Of a DNA stretch of 64,000 nt, positions 41,842 to 51,272 are shown one piece after another; the stretch's first letter is position 1; each line of letters begins with the position of its first letter. Below the pieces are notes generated by a model. That model did no database searches, had not been told where the DNA came from, and was given only the letters and a program-made list of their open reading frames with translations. Both the position numbers and the translations under genes were made by a program. Source of the stretch: an uncultured Gellertiella sp. (GTDB lineage: Bacteria; Pseudomonadota; Alphaproteobacteria; Rhizobiales; Rhizobiaceae); NCBI RefSeq assembly GCF_963457605.1, contig NZ_OY735139.1, forward strand, positions 1,764,501-1,828,500, written 5' to 3'.

Positions 41842-44721
41842 ATGGGCCTTATCCACGAAATCGACTACGGCACACCGGCCTCGGCCTCGCAAAACATGGT
41901 CTCGCTTGTTATCGACGGGGTCTCGGTCTCCGTTCCGGAAGGCACGTCCGTGATGCGCGCCTCGATGGAAGCGGGCATCCAGGTGCCCAAGCTCTGCGCC
42001 ACCGATATGGTGGATGCCTTCGGCTCCTGCCGCCTCTGCCTGGTGGAAATCGAAGGCCGCAACGGCACGCCTGCCTCCTGCACCACTCCGGTTTCCCCCG
42101 GCATGGTGGTCCATACCCAGACGGGCCGCCTGAAGGACATCCGCAAGGGCGTGATGGAACTCTACATTTCCGACCACCCGCTCGACTGCCTGACCTGTGC
42201 GGCCAATGGCGACTGCGAATTGCAGGACATGGCGGGTGCCGTCGGCCTGCGCGACGTGCGCTACGGCTACGAAGGCGACAACCACGTCAAGGCACGCAAC
42301 AACGGCGCGCTAAACGCCAAGTGGATGCCGAAGGACGAGTCCAACCCCTATTTCACCTATGATCCGTCGAAGTGCATCGTCTGCTCGCGCTGCGTGCGGG
42401 CCTGTGAAGAGGTACAGGGCACCTTTGCGCTGACCATCGAGGGCCGTGGCTTCGGCAGCCGCGTGTCGCCGGGCATGCACGAGGACTTCCTGTCGTCGGA
42501 ATGCGTTTCCTGCGGTGCCTGCGTGCAGGCCTGCCCGACCGCGACGCTGACCGAAAAGTCGGTGATTGCAATCGGCCAGCCCGAACATTCCGCCGTCACC
42601 ACCTGCGCCTATTGCGGCGTCGGCTGTTCCTTCAAGGCGGAAATGCGCGGCGAAGAGCTGGTGCGCATGGTGCCGTGGAAGGATGGCCAGGCAAACCGTG
42701 GCCATTCCTGCGTCAAGGGCCGCTTTGCCTATGGCTATTCGACCCACAAGGACCGCATCCTGAACCCGATGGTGCGCGAGAAGGTGACCGATCCCTGGCG
42801 TGAAGTCAGCTGGGAAGAGGCCTTTGCCCATGTCGCTTCGGAATTCAAGCGCATCCAGTACCAGTATGGCCGCGAATCGATCGGCGGCATCACCTCGTCG
42901 CGCTGCACCAACGAGGAAACCTACCTCGTCCAGAAGCTGATCCGCGCCGGTTTCGGCAACAACAATGTCGACACCTGCGCCCGCGTCTGCCATTCGCCGA
43001 CCGGTTATGGCCTCGGCCAGGCCTTCGGCACCTCGGCCGGCACCCAGAATTTCGATTCGGTCGAACATTCCGACGTGGTGATCGTCATCGGTGCCAACCC
43101 GACCCAGGGTCACCCGGTGTTCGGTTCGCGCCTGAAGAAGCGGCTGCGCCAGGGTGCGAAACTGATCGTCGTCGATCCGCGCCGTATCGACCTGGTGGAC
43201 AGCCCCCATATCAAGGCATCGCAGCACCTGCAGCTGCGTCCCGGCACCAATGTCGCCGTGATGACGGCACTGGCGCATGTGATCGTCACTGAAGGCCTCT
43301 ATAACGAAGCCTTCATCCGCGAGCGCTGCGACTGGTCGGAATTCGAGGATTGGGCAGCTTTCGTCTCCGAGCCGCAACACGGACCCGAGGCGACCGCCGA
43401 CTATACCGGCGTCGATCCGGAAACCCTGCGCGAAGCCGCCCGCCTCTATGCGACCGGCGGTAATGGCGCGATCTATTACGGCCTTGGCGTTACCGAGCAC
43501 AGCCAGGGTTCGACCACCGTCATGGCGATTGCCAACCTTGCCATGGCGACCGGCAATATCGGCCGCAAGGGTGTCGGCGTTAACCCGCTGCGCGGCCAGA
43601 ACAACGTGCAGGGCTCCTGCGACATGGGGTCCTTCCCGCACGAATTGCCGGGCTACCGCCACATTTCCGATGATGCCACCCGCGACATCTTCGAAAAGCT
43701 CTGGGGCGTGACGCTCAACAACGAGCCGGGCCTGCGCATCCCCAACATGCTCGACGCCGCCGTCGAAGGCACGTTCAAGGGCATCTACATTCAGGGCGAG
43801 GACATTCTCCAGTCCGACCCCGACACCAAGCACGTGGCCGCAGGCCTCGGCGCGATGGAATGCGTCGTCGTCCAGGACCTGTTCCTGAACGAAACCGCCA
43901 ATTACGCCCATGTCTTCCTGCCGGGCTCGACCTTCCTCGAAAAGGACGGCACCTTCACCAATGCCGAGCGCCGCATCAACCGCGTCCGCAAGGTGATGAC
44001 ACCCCGCAACGGCCTTGCCGACTGGGAAGTGACCCAGAAGCTCGCCCAGGCGATGGGGCTCAACTGGAACTACACCCACCCGTCCGAAGTCATGGACGAG
44101 ATTGCCGCGACGACCCCGAGTTTCGCGCTTGTGAGCTACGACTATCTCGAAAAGCATGGTTCGGTGCAGTGGCCGTTCAACGAGAAGAACCCCGAGGGGT
44201 CGCCGATCATGCATGTGAACGGCTTCGTGCGCGGCAAGGGCAAGTTCATCCGCACCGAATATGTGGCAACCGACGAGAAAACCGGGCCGCGCTTCCCGCT
44301 GCTGCTCACCACCGGCCGCATTCTCAGCCAGTACAATGTCGGCGCCCAGACCCGCCGCACGGAAAATGGCGCCTGGCACGCGGAAGACCTGCTCGAGATC
44401 CACCCGCATGATGCCGAGCTGCGCGGCATCCGCGAGGGGGATTTCGTCCGGCTGCAGAGCCGTTCGGGCGAAACCTCGCTGCGCGCCACCATCACCGACC
44501 GGGTGTCGCCGGGCGTGGTCTATACGACCTTCCACCACCCGACGACCCAGGCCAATGTCATCACCACCGATTTTTCGGACTGGGCAACCAACTGCCCGGA
44601 ATACAAGGTGACGGCAGTACAGGTCGCGCCTTCGAACGGCCCGTCGGAATGGCAGCGCGAATATGACGAGCAGGCCCGCCAGTCGCGCCGCATCGTCGGC
44701 AAGCTGGAAGCGGCGGAGTAA
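41842..44721 (+). CDS. fdsA: NAD-dependent formate dehydrogenase alpha subunit (Mo-bis-MGD)
   Basis: The 959-residue catalytic subunit oxidises formate to CO2. From the N-terminus it shows a [2Fe-2S] domain (FGSCRLCLVEIEG), a His-Cys3 cluster (HPLDCLTCAANGDC), two ferredoxin clusters (CIVCSRCVRACEE and CVSCGACVQACP), another [4Fe-4S] site (CAYCGVGCSFKAEMR), and the molybdopterin domain with the molybdenum-ligating Cys in CARVCHSPTGYG. CGGAG lies 9 bases before the ATG at 41842; a TTG at 41836 is possible but too close to it. Maturation requires FdhD, encoded next. Confidence 0.96.
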   Translation: MGLIHEIDYGTPASASQNMVSLVIDGVSVSVPEGTSVMRASMEAGIQVPKLCATDMVDAFGSCRLCLVEIEGRNGTPASCTTPVSPGMVVHTQTGRLKDIRKGVMELYISDHPLDCLTCAANGDCELQDMAGAVGLRDVRYGYEGDNHVKARNNGALNAKWMPKDESNPYFTYDPSKCIVCSRCVRACEEVQGTFALTIEGRGFGSRVSPGMHEDFLSSECVSCGACVQACPTATLTEKSVIAIGQPEHSAVTTCAYCGVGCSFKAEMRGEELVRMVPWKDGQANRGHSCVKGRFAYGYSTHKDRILNPMVREKVTDPWREVSWEEAFAHVASEFKRIQYQYGRESIGGITSSRCTNEETYLVQKLIRAGFGNNNVDTCARVCHSPTGYGLGQAFGTSAGTQNFDSVEHSDVVIVIGANPTQGHPVFGSRLKKRLRQGAKLIVVDPRRIDLVDSPHIKASQHLQLRPGTNVAVMTALAHVIVTEGLYNEAFIRERCDWSEFEDWAAFVSEPQHGPEATADYTGVDPETLREAARLYATGGNGAIYYGLGVTEHSQGSTTVMAIANLAMATGNIGRKGVGVNPLRGQNNVQGSCDMGSFPHELPGYRHISDDATRDIFEKLWGVTLNNEPGLRIPNMLDAAVEGTFKGIYIQGEDILQSDPDTKHVAAGLGAMECVVVQDLFLNETANYAHVFLPGSTFLEKDGTFTNAERRINRVRKVMTPRNGLADWEVTQKLAQAMGLNWNYTHPSEVMDEIAATTPSFALVSYDYLEKHGSVQWPFNEKNPEGSPIMHVNGFVRGKGKFIRTEYVATDEKTGPRFPLLLTTGRILSQYNVGAQTRRTENGAWHAEDLLEIHPHDAELRGIREGDFVRLQSRSGETSLRATITDRVSPGVVYTTFHHPTTQANVITTDFSDWATNCPEYKVTAVQVAPSNGPSEWQREYDEQARQSRRIVGKLEAAE

Positions 44722-45575
44722 TGTCCGCCAGACCGCACCCTGTGGAAGCAGAGAACCGGCCGGTCTTCCGGCAGGTTCAGCGCATCGCCCGAAAGGGCGG
44801 TGTGGTTGCCTCCGGCCAGCGGGCGGTTCCGGAAGAAGTGCCGATTGCCTTTTCCTATGGCGGCTCCACCCATGCCGTGATGATGGGCACACCCGCCGAT
44901 CTTGAGGATTTCGCCATCGGCTTCAGTCTCACCGAGGGAATAATCCGCTCGGCAACAGAGATCGAGAGCATCGACATTCTCGACGCCGAGACCGGCATCG
45001 ATGTGCAGATCGTGCTGAAGGAAGAGGTGGCCGACGCGCTTACCTCGCGCCGCCGCCATATGGCGGGGCCGGTCGGCTGCGGGCTTTGCGGCATCGAATC
45101 CATCGAGCAGGCGGTTCGCCCCGTACCCGGTCTGCATCAGGTGACGCTATCGCTCCCGGCCCGCGATCTCGTTGCGGCCATCGAGGCGCTGAACGGAGCG
45201 CAGCCGCTGCACCGGATGACCCATGCCGTGCACGGCGCAGGCTTCTACCGACCAGGCAAGGGGCTGATCGCCGTGCGTGAGGATGTCGGTCGCCACAATG
45301 CGCTCGACAAGCTCTGCGGGGCGGTGCTGCGGTCGGGCATCCCTGCCGCCTGCGGCATCGTGGCCGTCACCAGCCGCCTGTCGGTCGAGATGGTGCAGAA
45401 GACCGCAATACTCGGCGCATCCGTGCTGGTGGCAATCTCCGCGCCGACGGCGCTTGCCATTGAAACGGCTGAAGAGGCCGGCATTACCCTCGTTGCGCTG
45501 GTGCGCGGCGAAGACTTTGACATATATTCCCATCACACCCGTATCGATACCGGAGTTGTCCCCCATGTCGCATGA
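44721..45575 (+). CDS. fdhD: formate dehydrogenase sulfurtransferase FdhD (FdsC)
   Basis: The 284-residue chaperone delivers sulfur to the molybdenum cofactor of formate dehydrogenase. The catalytic Cys pair is in GPVGCGLCGIES, and the family segment VREDVGRHNALDKLCGA is present. It overlaps the last base of fdsA and its own 3' end overlaps the fdsD start by eleven bases, showing one coupled operon. Confidence 0.96.
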   Translation: MSARPHPVEAENRPVFRQVQRIARKGGVVASGQRAVPEEVPIAFSYGGSTHAVMMGTPADLEDFAIGFSLTEGIIRSATEIESIDILDAETGIDVQIVLKEEVADALTSRRRHMAGPVGCGLCGIESIEQAVRPVPGLHQVTLSLPARDLVAAIEALNGAQPLHRMTHAVHGAGFYRPGKGLIAVREDVGRHNALDKLCGAVLRSGIPAACGIVAVTSRLSVEMVQKTAILGASVLVAISAPTALAIETAEEAGITLVALVRGEDFDIYSHHTRIDTGVVPHVA

Positions 45576-45813
45576 CAAGATCGTTTACATGGCGAACCAG
45601 ATTGCCACCTTCTTCAAGTCGCAGCCCGCGCATGAGGCGGTGGATGGCATTGCCCTGCACATCAACAAGTTCTGGGAGCCACGGATGCGCCGCCAGCTGT
45701 TTGAAAAGATCGAGGCCGGCAACAGCGGCTTTTCGGATCTGGTGCTGGAAGCCGCGAGGAAGATCAAGCGCCCGGCGCCGGCAGAGCCCACGCCCGCCCA
45801 GTCCGCCCACTGA
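45565..45813 (+). CDS. fdsD: NAD-dependent formate dehydrogenase delta subunit
   Basis: The 82-residue product begins MSHDKIVYMANQIATFFKSQ and has the family core IALHINKFWEPRMRRQLFEK. Delta subunits accompany fdsGBA operons and are needed for full activity, with an uncertain structural role. GGAG lies about 9 bases before the ATG, within the end of fdhD. Longer frames in the same phase start inside fdhD and are rejected. Confidence 0.92.
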   Translation: MSHDKIVYMANQIATFFKSQPAHEAVDGIALHINKFWEPRMRRQLFEKIEAGNSGFSDLVLEAARKIKRPAPAEPTPAQSAH

Positions 45814-45874
45814 ATGATGCAATTCACGCCGGCTGGTTCAGCCGCGCGTGCCCTTGACCTCCAGGAGACCCCGC

Positions 45875-46237
45875 ATGCGCCCGATTGAGCAGGATGAACG
45901 CCGGATTGCCAATATTCATGAGGCCGAGTTCAAGCCCTTCATCTTTGAAGACGGCATGATGCTCGGTGACGAGGTGCTGCAACTGGATGACGAGCAGCCG
46001 CTCGGCATCGGCTTTCACGTCTACCGCATGCCCGCCGGCATGACGACCCGCGCCCATCGCCACAATGGCCACGAACAGTTCCTGATCCTTGAGGGCGAGC
46101 TGATCGAGAGCGATGGCACCGTGTTCAAAAAGGGTGACCTGATCTTCTACAAGGACGGCACCGAGCACCATTCGTACACCCCGAATGGCTGCCTGCTGGC
46201 CGTTCATATCGCCGGGCCGGAAGTCAATATCGACTGA
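45875..46237 (+). CDS. cupin-domain protein
   Basis: The 120-residue protein is a single cupin barrel. Metal-ligand candidates follow the cupin motif pattern: TTRAHRHNGHEQFLILEGEL, then KGDLIFYKDGTEHHSYTPN. Such small cupins may be isomerases, dioxygenases or binding proteins, and the substrate cannot be named. AGGAG lies about 8 bases before the ATG at 45875. It stands alone between the fds operon and ubiG. Confidence 0.82.
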   Translation: MRPIEQDERRIANIHEAEFKPFIFEDGMMLGDEVLQLDDEQPLGIGFHVYRMPAGMTTRAHRHNGHEQFLILEGELIESDGTVFKKGDLIFYKDGTEHHSYTPNGCLLAVHIAGPEVNID

Positions 46238-46311
46238 GGCACCCTGCCCCACTTGACTTAGGGACCGCGCCGGACGACTTGATGTCGTGACCGATTGAGG
46301 GAGTGACATCC

Positions 46312-47058
46312 ATGGCGGACGCAGCGCGCAGCACGATTGACCAGACTGAAGTGGACCGCTTTTCGGCCATGGCGGCGGAATGGTGGAGCCCGACGGGCAA
46401 ATTCAAGCCGCTGCACAGGTTCAATCCTGTTCGGCTCGCCTATCTGCGCGACACCGTCTGCACCGAATTCGGCCGTGATGCCCGCGCCGCGCGCCCGCTT
46501 GCGGGCCTGCGGGTGCTCGACATCGGCTGCGGTGGCGGGCTGCTGTCGGAACCGGTCGCCCGGATGGGGGCATCGGTCGTGGGTGCCGATCCTTCCGAAC
46601 GCAATATCGGCATTGCCAGCACCCATGCCCGTGAGAGCGGCGTCGAGGTCGATTACCGGGCCGTGACGGCGGAAATGCTGGCGGAAGCGGGTGAACAGTT
46701 CGATATCGTCCTGAACATGGAAGTTGTCGAGCATGTCGCCGATGTCGAATTCTTCCTGACCACCTGCGCCGCGATGGTCAAGCCGGGGGGGCTGATGTTC
46801 GTCGCCACCATCAACCGGACGATGAAGGCGATGGCACTGGCCATTCTCGGCGCGGAATATGTACTGCGCTGGCTGCCGCGCGGCACCCATCAATATGAGA
46901 AGCTGGTCCGCCCGGAAGAGGTGGAAAAGCCGCTGGCGGCCTCTGGCATGGAAACCTTCCAGCGCACCGGCGTCTTCTTCAGCCCGATCACCAACCAGTG
47001 GAACCTGTCGCGGGACATGGACGTCAATTACATGCTGGTGGCGCGCAAACCGGCTTGA
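46312..47058 (+). CDS. ubiG: ubiquinone biosynthesis O-methyltransferase
   Basis: The 248-residue enzyme performs both O-methylations of ubiquinone synthesis using S-adenosylmethionine. The SAM motif is [20 protein letters not shown], preceded by the family segment [20 protein letters not shown] and followed by [20 protein letters not shown] lies 8 bases before the ATG at 46312. It converges on the DUF1178 gene with only three bases between them. Confidence 0.96.
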   Translation: MADAARSTIDQTEVDRFSAMAAEWWSPTGKFKPLHRFNPVRLAYLRDTVCTEFGRDARAARPLAGLRVLDIGCGGGLLSEPVARMGASVVGADPSERNIGIASTHARESGVEVDYRAVTAEMLAEAGEQFDIVLNMEVVEHVADVEFFLTTCAAMVKPGGLMFVATINRTMKAMALAILGAEYVLRWLPRGTHQYEKLVRPEEVEKPLAASGMETFQRTGVFFSPITNQWNLSRDMDVNYMLVARKPA

Positions 47059-47061
47059 GTT

Positions 47062-47490
47062 TCAGTTGACATCATCCGGCAGGACCGGAAGCGGGGCAAT
47101 CTCGATCCCCTCCTCGATCAGCGCCTGCGCATCATCCATCGTCGCCTTGCCGATGATCCCGCGCACTTCGCTTTCGCCGTAGTGGATACGGCGCGCTTCT
47201 TCGGCAAAGCGCTCGCCGACATCGTCCGCATTGGCCCGGATTTCCGCCACGGCTTGCCTGAGCTTGCGCACCGCCTCCTGCTGGGCCGCTTCCAGCACCA
47301 GCGTGCGGGTTTCTTCCTTCTTGCGCGAGGTCGCCACCGACGGGGCCATCAGCACCTTGCCGATCTCGGCGGAGTTGCAGACAGGACAGGTGACCAGGCC
47401 CGAGGACTGCTGGCGCTCGAAATCCTCGCTTGAGGAAAACCAGCCCTCGAAGCCATGGGCATGCGGACAGGACAGGGCGTAGCGGATCAA
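47062..47490 (-). CDS. DUF1178 zinc-ribbon-like protein
   Basis: The 142-residue protein begins MIRYALSCPHAHGFEGWFSS and has a CPVC pair at about residue 36, giving two Cys/His pairs for a small zinc ribbon. The second half is a charged coiled-coil-like helix and a conserved HYGESEVRGIIGKATMDDAQ. The family is widespread in alphaproteobacteria without an assigned function. Its start overlaps the stop of the nitrilase-type gene by four bases. Confidence 0.88.
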   Translation of the reverse strand: MIRYALSCPHAHGFEGWFSSSEDFERQQSSGLVTCPVCNSAEIGKVLMAPSVATSRKKEETRTLVLEAAQQEAVRKLRQAVAEIRANADDVGERFAEEARRIHYGESEVRGIIGKATMDDAQALIEEGIEIAPLPVLPDDVN

Positions 47491-48362
47491 GCGGCCTCGC
47501 CTCCATCCAACCGGGTGCCACCGTTCGCCACGGTCACTCGTGGCGCAAGGGCAAGGTCCCGGGCATTCCTGAGGTTGGGGATACGGGCGCGGGCGGCAGC
47601 AACCTCTGCAATATCGATATTGGCGACGATCACCGCCTCGCCTTCCGGTCCGGCTTCGGCAAGAATCCTGCCCCAGGGATCGATGATCAGCGAATGGCCA
47701 AAGGTTTCCCGGCCATCCTCATGCCTGCCGCCTTGCGCGGCGGCGATCACGAACAGTCCGTTTTCGATGGCGCGGGCGCGCAAGAGCACATGCCAGTGCG
47801 CCTCGCCCGTCTGCCGGGTAAAGGCTGCAGGCAGCGACATCAGTTCCACCCCGGCTGCGGCCTGCATGCGGAACAGTTCGGGGAAACGGACGTCATAGCA
47901 GATGGCAAAGCCGAGCCCGGCAAAGGGCAGCGAAGCGGTCTTCACCTCGCTGCCGGGGCAATAGACCGCACTTTCCCGCCAGCTTTCGCCATTGTCGAGA
48001 TCGACATCGAACATGTGGATCTTGTCATAGCTGAGCACCCGCTTGCCTTCAGGCGAGAACACATAGCCACGATTGGCAATGAACCCGTCGCCGCGATCAA
48101 TCGCCGTCGACCCGATGTGGAGAAAGATCCCGCAGTCGCGCGACAGGCGTGCCGCGGCGGCGACCACCGGATCATCTTCCTCGCGGCGCAGGATTTCCAT
48201 CAGCCCGGCACGGTTCTTCTGCAAGGCGCCGGTCATCTCCGGTGTCTGGACATAGACAGCCCCCTGATCGGCCGCTGCGCGCACCAGCCGCTCCATGCTG
48301 GCGATATTGCGCGCGGGATCGGTGCCCGAACACATCTGCACTGCGGCGACCCGGATGACCAT
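47487..48362 (-). CDS. carbon-nitrogen hydrolase (Nit1/Nit2-like)
   Basis: The 291-residue enzyme belongs to the nitrilase superfamily. The catalytic triad is visible as Glu in QTPEMTG, Lys in SYDKIHMFDVD and Cys in FAICYDVRFPE. This branch includes omega-amidases and deaminated glutathione amidases, which repair side products of transaminases; the proximity to glutaredoxin fits the latter. It is three bases after grxC and overlaps DUF1178 downstream. Confidence 0.9.
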   Translation of the reverse strand: MVIRVAAVQMCSGTDPARNIASMERLVRAAADQGAVYVQTPEMTGALQKNRAGLMEILRREEDDPVVAAAARLSRDCGIFLHIGSTAIDRGDGFIANRGYVFSPEGKRVLSYDKIHMFDVDLDNGESWRESAVYCPGSEVKTASLPFAGLGFAICYDVRFPELFRMQAAAGVELMSLPAAFTRQTGEAHWHVLLRARAIENGLFVIAAAQGGRHEDGRETFGHSLIIDPWGRILAEAGPEGEAVIVANIDIAEVAAARARIPNLRNARDLALAPRVTVANGGTRLDGGEAA

Positions 48363-48365
48363 CCA

Positions 48366-48626
48366 TCAGGCTCCCGCAGAAAGAAGCGGATCGAGCTTGC
48401 CGCTCCGGTCCAGCGCATGGATATCGTCGCAGCCGCCGAGATGCTGGCCATTGACGAAGACCTGCGGAAAGGTGCTGCGACCCGACCGCTCGATCATTTC
48501 CTGCCGAAAGGCGGGGTTTTCACTGGCGTTGAATTCCTTGAAGTCCGCTCCCTTCGAGCCGAGCAGGCTCTTGGCCTGGGTGCAATAGGGGCACCCGTTG
48601 CGGGTATAGATGATCACGTCTGCCAT
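48366..48626 (-). CDS. grxC: glutaredoxin 3
   Basis: The 86-residue protein is a dithiol glutaredoxin with active site CPYC in IYTRNGCPYCTQAKSLL and the glutathione-binding TFPQVFVNGQHLGGCDD. It reduces disulfides and glutathionylated proteins with glutathione. It lies between comF and the nitrilase-type gene on the minus strand. Confidence 0.95.
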   Translation of the reverse strand: MADVIIYTRNGCPYCTQAKSLLGSKGADFKEFNASENPAFRQEMIERSGRSTFPQVFVNGQHLGGCDDIHALDRSGKLDPLLSAGA

Positions 48627-48683
48627 GTCTTGCTCACTCCGGTCGGGCAGGAAACCTGTCCGCGATACGAGGTCATATACCTG

Positions 48684-49472
48684 TCATATAAGATCCGAAA
48701 TGGCCATTGCAAAGCTCAAAACCGTGATGTCGCGAGCGCCGGCACGCCGGAGGGTCCGGGCAACCGCATTGACCGTCGCCCCGGTTGTATAGACGTCATC
48801 GACCAGCACCACCCGTTTGCCCGCAAGAGCCATTTTGCCCTCCTCCGTGACCTTGAAGGCACCACGCACATTTTCAAGCCGCGCCCTGCGGCCAAGCCCC
48901 ACCTGCCGGTCGGTGCGCCTCGCCCGGATCAGGCCATGTGCCAGATAGGGTCGACCCGACTGCTGGGCGACCGCACGGGCAAGCTCGGCGGACTGGTTAT
49001 AGCGCCGGAAAAACAGCCGGAACCGATGCAACGGCACCGGCAGGACAAGATCGGCCAGCGCCAGTTCCTCCGCCCCCGCCCGGCACATCCAGCCTGCCAT
49101 CATCGGCGCGAGATCGGTGCGGTCGCTGTATTTCAGCGCATGAACCAGCACGCGGGCGACATTTTCATGCAGGGCAACGGACCGCAGCCGGTCGAAATCC
49201 GGCGGCTCGGCAATCGCCTTTGGCGAAACCGCATCGGCACCAGGGTCGAAGGAAAACGGCATGCCGAGCACGGCACAATAGGGTTTCTCGATGAACCGGA
49301 TCGATGACCAGCAGAAGGGACAGAGGCTGCGATGGCTGCCATTCAGGATGCCGCAACCCGGGCAGATCGGGGGATAGAGGAAATCAGACACGGCCTTGCC
49401 TGCCCGCAGGACCATGTCTCCCAAGTCATCTCTGGACAAACCGGCTGGTTTCTGGAAGCGCAATCCCCACAT
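48684..49472 (-). CDS. comF: ComF-family phosphoribosyltransferase-like protein
   Basis: The 262-residue protein has an N-terminal Cys4 zinc site (PPICPGCGIL and SLCPFCWSS) and a C-terminal phosphoribosyltransferase domain with VVLVDDVYTTGATVNAVART. ComF proteins act in DNA uptake in competent bacteria and in replication-fork processes elsewhere. The start is uncertain. ATG at 49472 is used, ATG at 49508 adds twelve residues, and the domain itself begins near Met residues further in. It is divergent from the methyltransferase gene. Confidence 0.9.
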   Translation of the reverse strand: MWGLRFQKPAGLSRDDLGDMVLRAGKAVSDFLYPPICPGCGILNGSHRSLCPFCWSSIRFIEKPYCAVLGMPFSFDPGADAVSPKAIAEPPDFDRLRSVALHENVARVLVHALKYSDRTDLAPMMAGWMCRAGAEELALADLVLPVPLHRFRLFFRRYNQSAELARAVAQQSGRPYLAHGLIRARRTDRQVGLGRRARLENVRGAFKVTEEGKMALAGKRVVLVDDVYTTGATVNAVARTLRRAGARDITVLSFAMAISDLI

Positions 49473-49626
49473 GTCCTGTCCCCAGACTCTAGTGCCCTTT
49501 GTTTTCATTTGTCTTTTCGGGAAAACCGGATTCCACTTTTCCCTGACAAACGCTATGTTCTCCCTGATGATTGACAATAGGCCTTCGCTTGCGGCAAGGC
49601 GAGGCAAAACCTGACAGGATCTCTCA

Positions 49627-50493
49627 ATGGATGCGCTTTTCGACACGGATCTCATCGGCCAGCGCCGCCGGCGCGCGCTCACGCAACCGGTCGACGGCGC
49701 GGATTTCCTGCTGCGGCTTGTTGCCGACGAACTGGCGGAACGTCTGGCCGTGGTGGAACGACATTTCGATGTGGCAGTGGAACTGCATGGAGCGACCGGC
49801 ATTGTCGGAGATGCCTGCCTGAAAACCGGCAAAATCGGCCTTTTGCGACGTCTGGAGCTTCCTGATGCCTATGCGGGCAATCCTGACGGTGTCGAACCTG
49901 CACCGCTCGAGACCCTGCCGCTCGGGCCGGAATCGGTGAACCTGATCCTTTCGCCATTGATGCTGCACCTGACCAATGACACGCCGGGCGTGCTGATCCA
50001 GGCGCGCCGCGCACTGAAGCCGGATGGCCTGTTTCTGGCCGCCATACCGGGCGCAGGCACGCTTCAGGAACTGAAGGAGGTGCTGCTGGCGACCGAAGTG
50101 GAGATATCGGGTGGTGCCAGCCCGCGCGTCGCACCCTTTGCCGATGTACGCGACATGGGAGCGCTGATGCAGCGGGCCGGTTTCGCCCTGCCTGTTGTCG
50201 ATACCGAGCCAAGGACGGTGCGCTATGCCTCGCTCTTCCCGTTGATGCGCGATCTGCGTGCGATGGGCATGACCAATGTGCTGACCAACCGCAGCCGCGT
50301 GCCGTTGACGCGGGCGTTTTTCGTGCGGGCGGCGGAGATTTATGCGGAGCGTTTCAGCGATGCGGACGGGCGGATCAGGGCAACGTTTTCCGTCCTCTAT
50401 GCCTCCGGCTGGGCCCCGCATGAAAGCCAGCAGAAACCCTTGAAGCCGGGCTCCGCGACGGCCCGGCTGGCAGATTACCTGAAGCCCGCGTGA
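49627..50493 (+). CDS. SAM-dependent methyltransferase-like protein (NDUFAF5/BioC group)
   Basis: The 288-residue protein begins MDALFDTDLIGQRRRRALTQ. It contains LPLGPESVNLILSPLMLHLT and ARRALKPDGLFLAAIPGAGT, matching the NDUFAF5/BioC-type methyltransferase group. In mitochondria NDUFAF5 modifies a complex I subunit. The glycine-rich SAM motif I is weak (HGATGIVGDAC). The catalysed reaction is therefore uncertain. Confidence 0.82.
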   Translation: MDALFDTDLIGQRRRRALTQPVDGADFLLRLVADELAERLAVVERHFDVAVELHGATGIVGDACLKTGKIGLLRRLELPDAYAGNPDGVEPAPLETLPLGPESVNLILSPLMLHLTNDTPGVLIQARRALKPDGLFLAAIPGAGTLQELKEVLLATEVEISGGASPRVAPFADVRDMGALMQRAGFALPVVDTEPRTVRYASLFPLMRDLRAMGMTNVLTNRSRVPLTRAFFVRAAEIYAERFSDADGRIRATFSVLYASGWAPHESQQKPLKPGSATARLADYLKPA

Positions 50494-50509
50494 GCCTTGG
50501 CATGAGGGG

Positions 50510-50680
50510 TCAGGAGCCACTCATTGTATTGGTAAGGTAATCGTAGGTGGACTTGAACTTGTCGGTAAACAGCAGCAGCACGGGAATGATGGCAACGGCG
50601 ATCAGCGCCGCAATCAGACCATATTCGATGGCCGTTGCACCGCTCCTGTCGGCGATAAAGGATTTCAGCAAGTCCCTCAT
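50510..50680 (-). CDS. Flp-type (type IVb) pilin, 56 aa
   Basis: The short product begins MRDLLKSFIADRSGATAIEY and continues GLIAALIAVAIIPVLLLF. It is a Flp/Fap pilin with the G-A-T-A-I-E-Y-G-L-I prepilin peptidase site (cleavage after Gly14) and hydrophobic assembly helix. Flp pili mediate adhesion through the Tad secretion machinery. No cpa/tad genes are in this window, so this is a solitary pilin gene, possibly exported by a tad locus elsewhere. The coding frame is shorter than most gene finders report but the family match is clear. Confidence 0.85.
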   Translation of the reverse strand: MRDLLKSFIADRSGATAIEYGLIAALIAVAIIPVLLLFTDKFKSTYDYLTNTMSGS

Positions 50681-50769
50681 GGGCGATCTTTCACTCCAGC
50701 GGCTCTTCCCGCGTGCTCGTGCACAGCGCGAAAATTGTCATCGCATTCCGGGCAAGGCCGGACGATCAG

Positions 50770-51090
50770 TCAGCAATCATCGCCGGACTTGTAGCCATCC
50801 ACTATACAGACAGAACCGGGGCTTTTCTGCAAAATGCTGCGGCGAATGACGTAGCGCCTGCCATTTTCGGTTTCCGGGCGTGCCGAGGGATCGGCAGGAC
50901 GGATGGAGCCGGTCTTGATATTGTCATAGGGGTCGGCAATCGTCGCGGTGGCAAAATGCGCGGCCCCACCGGTGCGCACTGCCAGCATCGGCGTGAGGAT
51001 CAGCGTCAGGGCAATGGCTGCGGTGCCAAACAACAGCGCAATATTCAGCGCGCCCGTGCGTCGGGACTTGTTTGAGTTGCGTTCTTTCAT
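50770..51090 (-). CDS. small single-pass protein of unknown function, 106 aa
   Basis: The protein begins MKERNSNKSRRTGALNIALL, a basic N-terminus followed by one membrane helix or signal anchor (IALLFGTAAIALTLILTPM). A soluble tail of about 65 residues has two Cys near the end (SVCIVDGYKSGDDC). GGAGG lies 9 bases before the ATG at 51090; ATG codons at 51123 and 51126 are alternatives. It sits 89 bases upstream of the Flp pilin gene on the same strand, so a link to pilus assembly is possible but unproven. Confidence 0.65.
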   Translation of the reverse strand: MKERNSNKSRRTGALNIALLFGTAAIALTLILTPMLAVRTGGAAHFATATIADPYDNIKTGSIRPADPSARPETENGRRYVIRRSILQKSPGSVCIVDGYKSGDDC

Positions 51091-51272
51091 GCGAACGGCC
51101 CTCCAAAAATCCTCGTTGATCATCATAACCTCGGCACCAGAAACATTCGCGCGATGAAGGGAATAATTGTCAGAGGTAAATAAACACATCCTTAACGCCG
51201 GTGTTAATTTTGGCGGCATCGACGTGGATAACTGCCGATTAAGTGCGGATTTCCGGAAACAACCGACAGATC

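Noticed and set aside
42310-44892. Minus-strand frame of 860 codons over fdsA
   Set aside because: It is antisense to a fully recognisable formate dehydrogenase subunit and has no family character.
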